Source: Fragilariopsis cylindrus CCMP1102
Lineage: Eukaryota > Bacillariophyta > Bacillariophyceae > Bacillariales > Bacillariaceae
NCBI GenBank assembly: GCA_900095095.1
Contig: FMBT01000346.1
Location: forward strand, 186,001 to 250,000
Reading direction: 5' to 3'
Length of the DNA stretch: 64,000 bases
The notes beneath the pieces are model-generated. The model had not been told where the DNA came from. It ran no database searches and saw only the letters and a list, made by a program, of their open reading frames with translations. Position numbers and translations under genes: made by a program. This document shows, in pieces, positions 1 to 9,732 of this stretch; position 1 is the first letter of the stretch; every line of letters starts with the position of its first letter.

Positions 1-1002
1 AAAGATATCTTGTGACAAGTATAGAACTGCTTTTGAGTTGAAGCCACTTCCCACAAAGCCCACTTTAATTTTAAAGTCAAGTTGATTCGCTTCCATGACA
101 TATTTTTCTCGTTCTGATATTGGGTCGAAAGGCATATCATCCGGAAGTGGCGTTAAGGATTGTGCACCTCCCTCTAAAGAAACTCGTGCCATCATTTCAT
201 CCATATAGGCAACCGATTCAGCTACATATCGTTTCAACATGGGAGGAAGAGGATATCCCAACATCATATGCGGATGTGTCGACATCGCTCTCTTCCATTG
301 AAAATTCTCGAGGTCCCCTTGTCTCCAATTTGATTTTTCTGTTTCAGCCATTGTCTGTAGTCTAATCATATCTTTTTCAAAGCCCGTACCGTTCTGCGAA
401 ACGAATACGAGTAACTAGAATGTGAGTGACGAAAATAAAATATGATCAGAAGAAATAAAGTAACAATAATTTGGTTATCCTACAACTTACAAAGCCATAG
501 TCCATTATCATCATACGACAATATACAGCATTGCTGCAGCTCGGTCCTAAGGTATTTCCCGATCGTTTACACGACAGTTCAAAGATATCAGCACAATGTT
601 CGTAATTTTTTCTTGAAAAAAGTGTACTACCGTATTCATACAAATCTTCTGGACTTTTATCTGTCATCGCAGATGGATCTCTTGCTGCTTCAGTTCCCCA
701 TTGTGGTTGGAATTTATTATCTCGTTTCTTCTTCTTCACATCACTAGAAGCACCAGCGGCTCCTCCACTCTCAAAACGTACCCTAAGAGCAAGTGCCTGC
801 TTATTGTCTGGTTCGATACTATTATTTGAATGTTTTTTATGAAAAATCAAGATTTTTCATAAAAAAAGAAGGTAGAAAACAGTCGTTCGTTAGAGATTGA
901 CAAGGTCGACGAACAAGATATCATCAGCACAATATTTTGAAATTCCCACTACAATGAAGATCATTATATATACATATACATATATATATACATATGTATA
1001 TA

Positions 1003-1034
<32 letters not shown>

Positions 1035-1462
1035 ACGATGGATCTTGAATATCTCAACACTCACGCTAATGCTTGATCAATGTACTGCAACGCCATATCT
1101 TTTTGTTTTCGCTCCATAACTTCCATCGCGATGAACAAGAATCCGTCGACGGTCCTATCCTGTACGGTGTAGCAACCAAGAAATCCCTGAAATGCTTCAT
1201 CGACAGAGTATTTGTCGGCATTGTTGGATTGTAGCAGTACTGCACGCCAATAATACAATGCTGCTTCATCATATGTTTTTTCTTGGTATAACCGTTTGCC
1301 TTCCGACAATGATTGTGGACCGTCCGTTGTTAGGTGGGAAATAGCATCTGCGGCAACTTCATAGGCAAATGGTGCAATAAGAAGAAGTAATACGACGACT
1401 AGTAACCGTAGTAGAAGTGATGCATTGTATATGCAATATGTTCGTTCTCGTCGAGATGTCAT
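1..1462 (-). CDS. TPR protein with O-GlcNAc-transferase-like (GT41/SPINDLY-like) C-terminal region, 3' part beyond the window
   Basis: Three exons are visible: 1462-1065, about 826-491, and from about 393 off the left edge. Exon 1 starts with a basic stretch and a strong hydrophobic segment (residues about 15-38), read as a signal peptide or anchor, followed by a TPR-like helix pair. Exon 2 holds another TPR-like unit (DLYEYGSTLFSRKNYEHCAD). Exon 3 ends in VGFVGSGFNSKAVLYLSQD, which resembles the start of the OGT catalytic region (the 'lrVGYVSsDF..H' strand). Donors GTGAGT and GTAAGT fit; the exon 2 acceptor is uncertain. In the GT41 family this region transfers sugar from a UDP/GDP donor to Ser/Thr. 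An N-terminal secretory signal would be unusual for nucleocytoplasmic OGT. The family call rests on a short segment, so other TPR proteins remain possible. Confidence 0.5.
833..866. repeat. 34-nt perfect palindrome in an intron
   Basis: Two 16-nt arms (833-848 and 851-866) are exact inverse complements around a 2-nt AA spacer. It lies near the 3' end of intron 1 of the TPR/GT41-like gene and would form an AT-rich hairpin in its transcript. Confidence 0.85.
965..1034. repeat. (TA)n microsatellite
   Basis: About 70 bases of alternating TA with a few CA/TG interruptions, inside intron 1 of the TPR/GT41-like gene. Confidence 0.9.
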
Positions 1463-2057
1463 TATTTTTCACAAATTTATGTTTAAAAAAAAATGATACA
1501 CTTTCGAACTTTATTTAAATCCGTTACAAAGATTGATTTGAAATCTTTGTGCGACGGCGTTGACGTAGACGTTTACGTTGATAAATACGATCAACGTTTC
1601 TATAAAGACCAATAGTATGACGGATACGATGGACTTTGTGTTTGTCTAAAGCAGTAATCGAAATCGTCGTAGCTGTTGTTATGAAATATGAACTATGCAT
1701 GATCGAACTCTGTCGAAATCGTGAAATCGAAGAAAATTTAAAAATTGTGCAGATTTGCATAGTTTTTCTCAAATCCCATAAAATTAGAGTTAGGGTTAAG
1801 GTTAAATGAGCGTACGCTGCAAGACTCAAAGACGTCCTCCAGATTTGCGGAGAGCCAATAAATTAGATTTTTTACATTCGAAACTCATCTACGACAATAA
1901 TGCAACGGAACAATTAGCAAAGTACATCAACATACCAAATAAATATTTGAAGTACTCGAGAAACTTGAAGAGCACGGAACGATTGAAGACGACTGAGGAC
2001 AAAGAAAAGGAACGACGTCCGTATTACGCGACAAACTATATACACACACACACGAAA
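1463..2057. promoter_or_regulatory. Divergent intergenic region
   Basis: This shared 5' region lies between the minus-strand TPR/GT41-like gene and plus-strand DCAF13. It holds a basic 101-codon minus-strand reading frame (1524-1829) with no recognisable similarity, and a telomere-like TTAGGGTTA at about 1791. The DCAF13 frame stays open upstream to 1806, but family comparison places the start at 2058. Confidence 0.4.
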
Positions 2058-3593
2058 ATGAAAGTGAAAGCATTGAGTAGGAGCAAGGCTTCCACCGAAC
2101 GAGAATGTGTCGGAGACTTACGGAAACAACAACGTAATTTGGATCCTGTTTACCATCCAATGCAACGTTCGAGAGAAATGGCAAGGGCAGTAACATCAGC
2201 TAAGATGGAACGCATGGTGAGTTCGTTAACTTTACTTTTGTCAAACAAAAATAAATATGGCCCTTCCTACGTTTTTTGGCCGCTATATTGGGATTTGCTC
2301 TATTTAAAACAATTTATTTCTGACTTCTTTGTTTACATCATTTTGTTTGAACTATTATTACTAAAGTTTGCTAAACCATTAGTCGGAAATTTCGGTAATG
2401 GACATATGGATGCAGTATATCACACCGCTATATCACGGAAATCGTTATTGCCCCTCCTTTCGGGAAGTGCGGATGGAAAAGTTTCTTTATGGGATTTACC
2501 AACACGGACATGCGTTTCTACTTTAAATGCCCATTCACAGGCTGTGACAGGATTGACTTTTGGTATCGATCAAGATTTTTATTCGTGTTCCAAAGATGGA
2601 ACTGTTCGTCGGTTTTCAATCCCTGAGGTACTTGCTGGTAATGGTAATGCCGGTACGGAATCAAACCTGAATGGTGGTTTCGTTAATACATGGAGAATAA
2701 ATGGCTCCTTTCAATCGATTGATCATCAATGGAATTCAGAACGACAATTTGTAACTGCGTCAGATTCGGCTGTGCAACTTTGGACTCCAGAACGTAGTAC
2801 ACCAATTCAATCGCATGGCGATTTGTGGGGATCTGCCGATACTGTTAATGTTGTACGTTTCCATCCATCAGAGCCACAACTTATTGCAAACTGTTCCATG
2901 GACAGAGGAATTGGTCTTCATGATCTCCGAACAGCATCCGCAATGAAAAAGACTGTACTGAGAATGAGATCAAATGACCTACAATGGAATCCAATGGAAC
3001 CACTTAATTTCGTCGTTGGGAATGAAGATCACAACGCATATACTTTTGATATGAGAAAATTATCACAACCTACACATATTTACAAGGGACATATGAATGC
3101 TGTTATGTCAGTGAGTTGGGCACCCACAGGAAGAGAATTTTGTACGGGATCATATGACCGGACAGTACGTCTATTCAATTTACAGAACAGGAATGGTCAT
3201 GCTAGAGATACGTACCATACCAAACGAATGCAAAGAGTCTTTACGGTCAACTATACAATGGACAATACATATATTATCACTGGTAGCGACGATACTAACG
3301 TACGACTATGGAAGGCACGTTCTAATGAAAAGCTCGGACAATTAACACCACGGGAGGAGAGTGCAATGCAATATCGGGAGGCACTTGTTAAGAAGTATCA
3401 GCATCTACCTAATGTCAAGAAGATATCCCGATCAAGAAAGGTACCAAAAACTATTACAAAACAAACTCATCAAGTTATTATTCAAAAGGAAAGTGGCGAA
3501 AGAAAACAAGCGAATAGAATTAAACACACGAAACCTGGAACTTATTCGTTCAAGAGTGAAAGAAAGAAGATTGTTGAAAGAGAGGTTGATTAA
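2058..3593 (+). CDS. DCAF13: DCAF13/Sof1 WD40 protein (18S rRNA processing)
   Basis: Exons 2058-2216 and 2367-3593 give 461 residues, the usual family length. The start MKVKALSRSKAS, the FAKPL segment before the first WD repeat, the NEKLGQLTPREESAM stretch and the C-terminal NRIKHTKPG motif all match Sof1/DCAF13. The protein is a WD40 beta-propeller of the small-subunit processome acting in 18S pre-rRNA maturation in the nucleolus; in animals it also serves as a CUL4-DDB1 adaptor. The intron (2217-2366) is 150 nt, a multiple of three, and has no in-frame stop, so a retained form would add 50 hydrophobic residues just before the propeller. The frame is intact throughout. An 84-codon upstream extension is open but is not family-like. 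Confidence 0.95.
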   Translation: MKVKALSRSKASTERECVGDLRKQQRNLDPVYHPMQRSREMARAVTSAKMERMVSSLTLLLSNKNKYGPSYVFWPLYWDLLYLKQFISDFFVYIILFELLLLKFAKPLVGNFGNGHMDAVYHTAISRKSLLPLLSGSADGKVSLWDLPTRTCVSTLNAHSQAVTGLTFGIDQDFYSCSKDGTVRRFSIPEVLAGNGNAGTESNLNGGFVNTWRINGSFQSIDHQWNSERQFVTASDSAVQLWTPERSTPIQSHGDLWGSADTVNVVRFHPSEPQLIANCSMDRGIGLHDLRTASAMKKTVLRMRSNDLQWNPMEPLNFVVGNEDHNAYTFDMRKLSQPTHIYKGHMNAVMSVSWAPTGREFCTGSYDRTVRLFNLQNRNGHARDTYHTKRMQRVFTVNYTMDNTYIITGSDDTNVRLWKARSNEKLGQLTPREESAMQYREALVKKYQHLPNVKKISRSRKVPKTITKQTHQVIIQKESGERKQANRIKHTKPGTYSFKSERKKIVEREVD

Positions 3594-4126
3594 TAGTAAT
3601 GTCATTGTTATAATACTTCTTCGAAAAACTTTCAGTGAATTCTATAATAATAATAAATTGGGCTTACTTTTTTGTTAGTAGCCCTATCAATCAGTCCATA
3701 TATCTTGCTTTTGTAGGACTGTCTTTATTTTATCAATAATACTTAGAATTTGAATCTGTCATCAAGAATTAGATAGTTACTGCTACAACCTTGTACTACT
3801 GTATACCTACAAGATTGAACTATTTTCTTTATTAATTGATAGCAAAAATAAAATTTGTGTATCATACCCAGATTTGTCTCAGCACCCTCGTGGTTTTTGT
3901 GGGGGCTTCGATTTCTCTCGATTGTGTTCGTTTTCTTTCTGTTTATTTTTGTTCTTATTTCTGCACTCTCAAACTCTGCACTCGATCGAAGATTCGAAGT
4001 ATAAAATGAAGTACACACAAAATCTTTATTGTAACCTTGTCATATTCGAAAGAGATCAAGACAAGACAAGCTACAACAACACGAAAAGAAAAGAAAGAGT
4101 TTGGGAAAAGAGACAAATATTGAAAG
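3594..4126. other. Intergenic, 5' region of NPL4
   Basis: AT-rich, with pyrimidine-rich stretches at 3900-3965 and a TACTGTA motif at 3797. No gene was seen. Confidence 0.5.
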
Positions 4127-5698
4127 ATGATTATTCGTGTGCGTTCTAATGTTGGTGTTTGGAGAGTGGAGGGTTTAGATCCACAAGAAGCCACCGGTGA
4201 GAATATTTTAGCAGAGATAGCCAAGACACGACCACATGTTACGTACGAGAAACAACTTTCTAGAGATCCGGCATGTCAACAACCACTAGATCTAAGCATG
4301 ACTCTAATGAATTTAAATTTAAAACATGGTGCAATGATTCATTGTCGTGTCGATCCTGCCAGTTGCGCAGACGCCTCCGTTGCGGTCGCTGGTGGTGATG
4401 GTGGTGCAGAACAGTCAGAAACAACTACTGCTACCGGTAATGATACGCATGATACTACTTCGGTTCATATGAAGCGTGTCATCGATAAGGATGGTGCAAT
4501 CAAATTGGTACCATCCAATGAGGTTCGTAATTCCGGTGAAGACAATGGATTCCGACGTGGGATGATGCCATTACGTGATATGAAAATGGCATGGACGTTG
4601 AACGAATTTATAGCGATGGATTCACAATTTGTATTCAAAATGGCACGTCAGGAAAAATCTATTTGTTCACAGGTATCATTGGATTCACCAAGTATTGCGG
4701 ATTTCCAATCGTATTTACAACGGTTTCAGTTTGCAAGAAAACGATTTGCTTTTCTGTATGGTACGTATCAAGAATCAGATGATGATTCTAAACAAAAAAA
4801 GGTCGTCGTAGAAGCTATCTATGAACCACCCCAAGAACCTGATTCTAATGCTGCAGAAGGGTTTGAGCAACTTGAAGATCCATTAGAAGATAAGGTAAGA
4901 AAGAAGCTTCGGATACTTATATAAATCGTCGTCTTGCGTGATGATTGTAGCCTGAGCTCACAAAGCTTAACTCTGGTCGTTGGTATCTCATATAAAATAT
5001 TGTCTACTAATTGTTATCATTGTTCTTATCAGGTTGAAGAAATTGCAAAACTTTTGGGTCTGAAAAAGGTAGGTTGGATATTTGGACACCCACCTAGAGA
5101 AGATGGTTTGGTATTTACCGCCGCTGAAATCATCATGGCAGCAGAACTACAACTCGAAGCTGCGGGTGGAATTGAGGAAACTCCATTTGTTACTATCAAG
5201 GTCGTTAAAGGTAAAGATGGAACTGTAGGAGTTGAGGCTTTTCAAGTATCGCAGCAATGTATGGCTATGGCTGCAGAAGAGGCTTTGGAAATCGGTACCG
5301 ATTTAGGGGTATGTAAGGTCAATGAAACGTTTTCAGCCATCCAAGAGGGGAAGGAATCAAAAACAATTGACAATAATTTCTTTTTAACGGTCGTTCCTAT
5401 TGTGCAACATACATCAGAAGTATTTGTCTCTCAATTTCCAAGAGTGAATCGTGACCTAGATGATCGGATGCCATCTAAAGATGAACTCAAACGACAACTA
5501 TCAAAGAGTGGAACATCAGGTTGGAATTTCATTGATCTTTTGAGTGACTTCAATTTACTCATTTATTTGACTGAGTATTTGGACATCACCGCTGACTATC
5601 CCAAAATCTGCCAGTCGGTCACCGATCGAACTATTCCTTTAGATGATGGATACAAGATTATCATTACCTCTATGGCAGGAATTGATGGAGCATATTAG
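4127..5698 (+). CDS. NPL4: NPL4, ubiquitin-recognition cofactor of Cdc48/p97 (plant type)
   Basis: Exons 4127-4894 and 5033-5698 give 477 residues. Residues 1-75 form a UBX-like ubiquitin fold (MIIRVRSNVGVWRVEG). The middle MPN-like domain shows ARQEKSICSQVSLD, AIYEPPQEP, KKVGWIFGHPPREDGL and QVSQQCMAMA. The C-terminal domain ends in DFNLLIYLTEYLD and GYKIIITSMAG. NPL4 with UFD1 recruits ubiquitylated substrates to the Cdc48/p97 unfoldase for ERAD and chromatin extraction. As in plant NPL4-like proteins, the Cys-rich zinc-finger block of animal and fungal NPL4 is not seen. The reading frame is intact and the splice sites are canonical. Confidence 0.93.
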
Positions 5699-6250
5699 CT
5701 ACTGAAATAGTACATATTATAGGAGCTCCTTAATGAAATTCGCTCGTAATTGATAATGACACTACATGTAGGGCGTGGCTTGGGGCTGTTCCATCAAACC
5801 AATATTTTTTTAATTTTACTAGACAAAATTCTTGATACATCAATTTTTCCTAATTTGTTTCTCTCTCTCTATGTGTGTCTGTCTCTCTAGCTGCTGCTGT
5901 ATTCAACTTTTGCTGGTTGTTGTTGTCCTGTAGTTAGAACATAGTTACCTTACATGAGTTAGTTATTGGTTAGTTAGTTAATTTTAGTTATAACGTAGCT
6001 AGAGTGTAGCAGTTGTTAGTTTAAAATGAAAAATGTAAAATCTGATGATCTGGGGGAGATGATTTTCTCGATTTTCTTCGTATCAATTTTTTCTTTCTCG
6101 CAAAACCTCACAAAATCAAGCGTAAAATCATCAAGAAAAAACTCATTTTACTCATTCATCGTTCATTCCTCATCATTCAATCTTCCATCAGATAGCGGGT
6201 TCATTTCGTTTGCGACTTTTTCCTTCCTACTACACCACCAATATATAATA
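5699..6250. other. Intergenic
   Basis: Contains a CT-rich tract (about 5861-5890) and a TTAG-rich stretch (about 5955-5985). A reading frame opens at 6026 in phase with the next gene, but a start there would put an unrelated Ser/Phe-rich segment ahead of the better presequence start at 6251. Confidence 0.4.
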
Positions 6251-6595
6251 ATGGCATCTATTTTTGGTGCTGCTGCTGCTGCCACTGCTAGGAATCTGAA
6301 TAGGACGGCACTACGTTCAGTTTGTCGGAAGCAAACAAGACGTTGTTGCTTATCCTCGTTGGCGAATGCATCATCTCCGTTGTTTACTACGCAGCAACAA
6401 AATCACGATGTGAACGATTGGACGTCGGCGACGCCAACACCTTCTTCTCAGTATAATTTTTGTGGTGATGATAGCAACAATATCGATAGTTCTTCAAATA
6501 CGATCGATGATGCATCATCATCCGAATCGTCGACACAAATTCAATTTCCGTTCGCAACGTTGCAAATATTTGACGAAGATGACGATGGTGGATAG
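6251..6595 (+). CDS. Small Ser-rich protein with presequence-like N-terminus and acidic tail
   Basis: Single exon, 114 residues. The first about 35 residues (MASIFGAAAAATARNLNRTA, then RKQTRR) are Ala-, Arg- and Ser-rich without acids, as in a mitochondrial presequence. A Ser/Asn-rich linker follows, then a hydrophobic patch FPFATLQIF and the acidic end DEDDDGG. I do not recognise a family. The convergent gene at 8049-8423 has a similar layout and a similar ending (DEDDIDGT). The start at 6251 is preferred because the presequence begins there. Confidence 0.45.
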   Translation: MASIFGAAAAATARNLNRTALRSVCRKQTRRCCLSSLANASSPLFTTQQQNHDVNDWTSATPTPSSQYNFCGDDSNNIDSSSNTIDDASSSESSTQIQFPFATLQIFDEDDDGG

Positions 6596-8048
6596 TAAAA
6601 GAAATTTTGAGAAAAAAGGAAAGAATAAAACAAACAAAAAATAGATTGAAGCCTAATAGTGAAACCATAATAGATCTTGTTTAATCTTCTTTAAAAAAAT
6701 TCAGCACTAAAAAATGAACAAATTTAATTAAAGTAGTATTTACTATATTTATGTTGTTTTTATAGGGTATATATTATATATAGTACTATAGTATACATTG
6801 ATATGAGAACAGTTTTCAAAACCATTTATTGTATTGTGATGTATTTTAGTTTAATTTGTTATTTTCTCTCTCTTCCTGATTGAATATGAGAATGAATCAT
6901 GATGTGAAAGTTATCATCAAAGCTTGAGAAAATGCTTTTTCTGTCTCTCCTCCTCCTCCTCCTCCTGTAAGGTAACAAACTAAAAAAGGATCAGAAAGTA
7001 GAAATTTAAGGTGAGTTGCTGTTGTCTTATTATAGAGTTTACTTTGGGGCAACCGATGGGTTATTATTTATAAGCTTTTCTCGGTAGGAAGTCGACAGTA
7101 TATTTCAACACAGGTGTAATTGTAACAAAAAACATTATGTAGCTTATTGTAGATAAAACTGATTATCGTCATTGAAAGCTATTATAATAGATCATCATCG
7201 TATTCAAAAATCAAAACAAGATTCAAAATATAATGAACGTACCTTAAACCCTTCGCTCTCTCTCGCCTTTTCTCTCTCGTCATATCACATCACTCGATTC
7301 CGCTTGAGAGATTGCTTCTACTCCTCCTGAAAGGTAATAGAATTAGATAAGTAGAAAGAGGGGGAAATTATCATGAGTAAGGTGAGTTGTTATTATATCG
7401 TTAGAAATTTCTTTTTGGGACGGACAACCAATGGGTTATTATTTATAAGCTTTCTCGGTAGGAAGTCGACAGTATATTTCAACACAGATGTAATTGTAAC
7501 AAAAAACATTATGTAGTTTATTGTAGATAAAACTGATTATCGTCATCGAAAGCTAACATAATAGATCATCATATAATGAACGTACCTTCTTTATTTCAAA
7601 CCCTTCGCTCTCTCGTCACATCACGTCATGTCACTCGATTCCAGCACATCTCTTTTTAATATTGATTTGTAGTGGTTATTTTATTTTAGATGTGAGGAAG
7701 AGATAGAAACATCAATAGATGTAAATATACCAGTATGTAGCAGATAATTCGACTTCTTAATAGAGAATATATTCAATCATCATTATCTATGTGCATAGAT
7801 GGATGATGTGTGTACGCGATCGCGATGTATATTTATATCCATAAGAAAATAAGTAGAGACAGAATAATTTAACTGTATAAATGAGTACAATAGTGTATTG
7901 ATAAGTATTTTGCGTGTTGCAAGGGATCAGTTAGACGTTTTTAAGGAAAAGAGGAGTAGTGTAGGACAGGTTCTCTCTTTTTAAGCGATACAAAAACGAA
8001 ACACTGCAATCACACACACTCACTGATGAAATAAGATACAATAAAGAC
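6596..8048. other. Gene-free stretch containing a tandem duplication
   Basis: Apart from the duplicated unit at 7010-7650 there are only short tracts (CTC/CTCCT at 6945-6966, CTCTCT at 7255-7280) and no coding sequence I can support. Confidence 0.5.
7010..7650. repeat. Diverged tandem duplication, about 372-bp period
   Basis: The segment starting GGTGAGTTG at 7010 recurs from 7381. Long matching stretches include TTATTTATAAGC, TCTCGGTAGGAAGTCGACAG and AAAACATTATGTAG. Copy 2 lacks about 30 bp before AATGAACGTACC, and both end in CATCAC...CACTCGATTCC. The offset stays at 371-375 bp across the unit, so this is one local duplication followed by small indels. Confidence 0.85.
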
Positions 8049-8423
8049 TTACGTTCCGTCTATATCATCTTCATCAAATTCACATTCATCTAATGTTACC
8101 TTTGAAGGTTCCATTAAACTTAATAATGATGTTGTTGTATTGTTTCCTAAATATGATGATACTTGACAACCAATTGGACGACAGTATCTAGTTGAATTGT
8201 TTGTTGACGATGACGCATATGATGGCGTGGATGACGATGTTGATTTGAAGCGGAATGATGGTTGTTGTTGTGCTGAACTTGTTGGTGTTCTTCCGACTCC
8301 AGCTGCGTACGAAGAAGACGATCCAGAGCTGTTATTCATTGTACCTGCATTATTTTTCATTGTTCTTATTTTCTTGTTGTTACATCTTGTGAATATTCGA
8401 GCAGCACCAGAAACAGTTCTCAT
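8049..8423 (-). CDS. Small Ser/Thr-rich protein with presequence-like N-terminus and acidic tail
   Basis: 124 residues. The N-terminus MRTVSGAARIFTRCNNKK is basic and amphipathic, as in a mitochondrial presequence. The middle is Ser/Asn/Tyr-rich, and the end is VTLDECEFDEDDIDGT. The last codons read AACGTAAGTC, a good splice donor, so the 3' end may continue into a downstream exon (an acceptor TTGCAG lies at about 8006). No family is recognised. It converges on the similar small gene at 6251-6595 and might be a diverged paralogue, though similarity beyond layout is weak. Confidence 0.45.
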   Translation of the reverse strand: MRTVSGAARIFTRCNNKKIRTMKNNAGTMNNSSGSSSSYAAGVGRTPTSSAQQQPSFRFKSTSSSTPSYASSSTNNSTRYCRPIGCQVSSYLGNNTTTSLLSLMEPSKVTLDECEFDEDDIDGT

Positions 8424-9732
8424 TGTTATGCAGATGTAATGGTATTTTATTTGCTTCGATTTGATTAGATTAGATAAGATAGGATTAAATTAGATCAGAT
8501 ATAGTTTATTTTTGGTCTTGAAGATAATGCTACCGGTACTATGTAATCTCGATGGTGATGATGAAGTGACTTACTTCATTGTGATGATGTTATGGTTGAC
8601 AAATATTTTCTATTCGACCTAATTGTGAATTTTATGTGAATTTTATGTGCGGTGGTCAGAAACTGCCGTTTTCTTTCGTGATACGAACTTATCTAGTTTC
8701 TAACTGCATATCTCATTACTATATTATTACTATATTATTATAATACTGTATAATATAATTCATATACAATTATGTATCAACAATATTTTTGATTCAGAGT
8801 CTACACCCAAGCAGGAAGATTGGGAGCATATTATTGCCTCATTAATTGTAACATCCAATATATCTATATATAACAAGCGATATATTTTATTAGTTAGTAG
8901 TAGTGTGACTTATATTGCCCAACAATGCAATAATATAGAAGTAGTTTAGTTGAATCTTGTTGAGTTTGGAGAAAATTTGAATATGTGATGTTTTGTGCTT
9001 TGGAGATTTATGAAAGGAAAAAGAGTATGGATGGACAGATGATATTCTAAAACAACATTCCGTTTCCAGCCTTGGCTATCGTATCACAGGCAGGCATGCC
9101 TCCCCCCCCTGAATGACTAACTACTGTACTAAAAAAATTCTCTTTATTCTTATGTACCAATAGGAGAAATTGATTGATTGGAGCGTGATGGAAAACGGTT
9201 TGCTTGTTCATCAACCAAGCATATAAAAAGAGGGAAAGGAAAAATCTGATTTGTCACCCAAAAATTAAGACTACTAAAACTTGGCATCATTGATTGTTTC
9301 TATCAACATCAAGGTGGGAAATGAGTCAAGTTCTGTGATGTTGGAACTAATCTTCTACTATTTTCTATAACTGCATATTATATATTATTTATCATTACTG
9401 AAAACATATAGTAAAATACATCTAGTGTATATTGCTAGCTAGCAGCATCATCTACCTAATGACTTGGTGCCAAAAATAATCATCGTTGTTAATCAAACAC
9501 TTAGCATATTAACATTATCTTTCTATGTATCATACTACTCTATATATCATTAGTATTGGATACTGTGAGAATAGTTGAGTTATGACTTCAGTAATACAAG
9601 AAGGGAGACCAGATTTTTCTTTTTTAACCATTTTTTTTAGTTATGTAGTTATTGATAAGATTCACAAATATATAATTTTGTGTTTCGTTTAAGACGTCAT
9701 TTCAGCTTTGATCAAAACCCATTGGTCTTTTC
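8424..9732. other. Gene-free stretch
   Basis: 1.3 kb, AT-rich, with TACTGTA motifs at 8754 and 9122 and a short C-run near 9103. No coding sequence or RNA gene could be supported. Confidence 0.5.

Noticed and set aside
1785-1806. Telomere-like TTAGGGTTA
   Set aside because: Only one exact unit plus degenerate flanks; genes continue on both sides, so it is not a telomere and probably chance.
1524-1829. Minus-strand 101-codon basic frame upstream of DCAF13
   Set aside because: Starts inside the 5' flank of DCAF13, shows no family similarity, and has no supporting splice or promoter signals.
6026-6250. Upstream in-frame extension of the small gene at 6251
   Set aside because: The extension is Ser/Phe-rich without conserved features, and the presequence-like start is at 6251.
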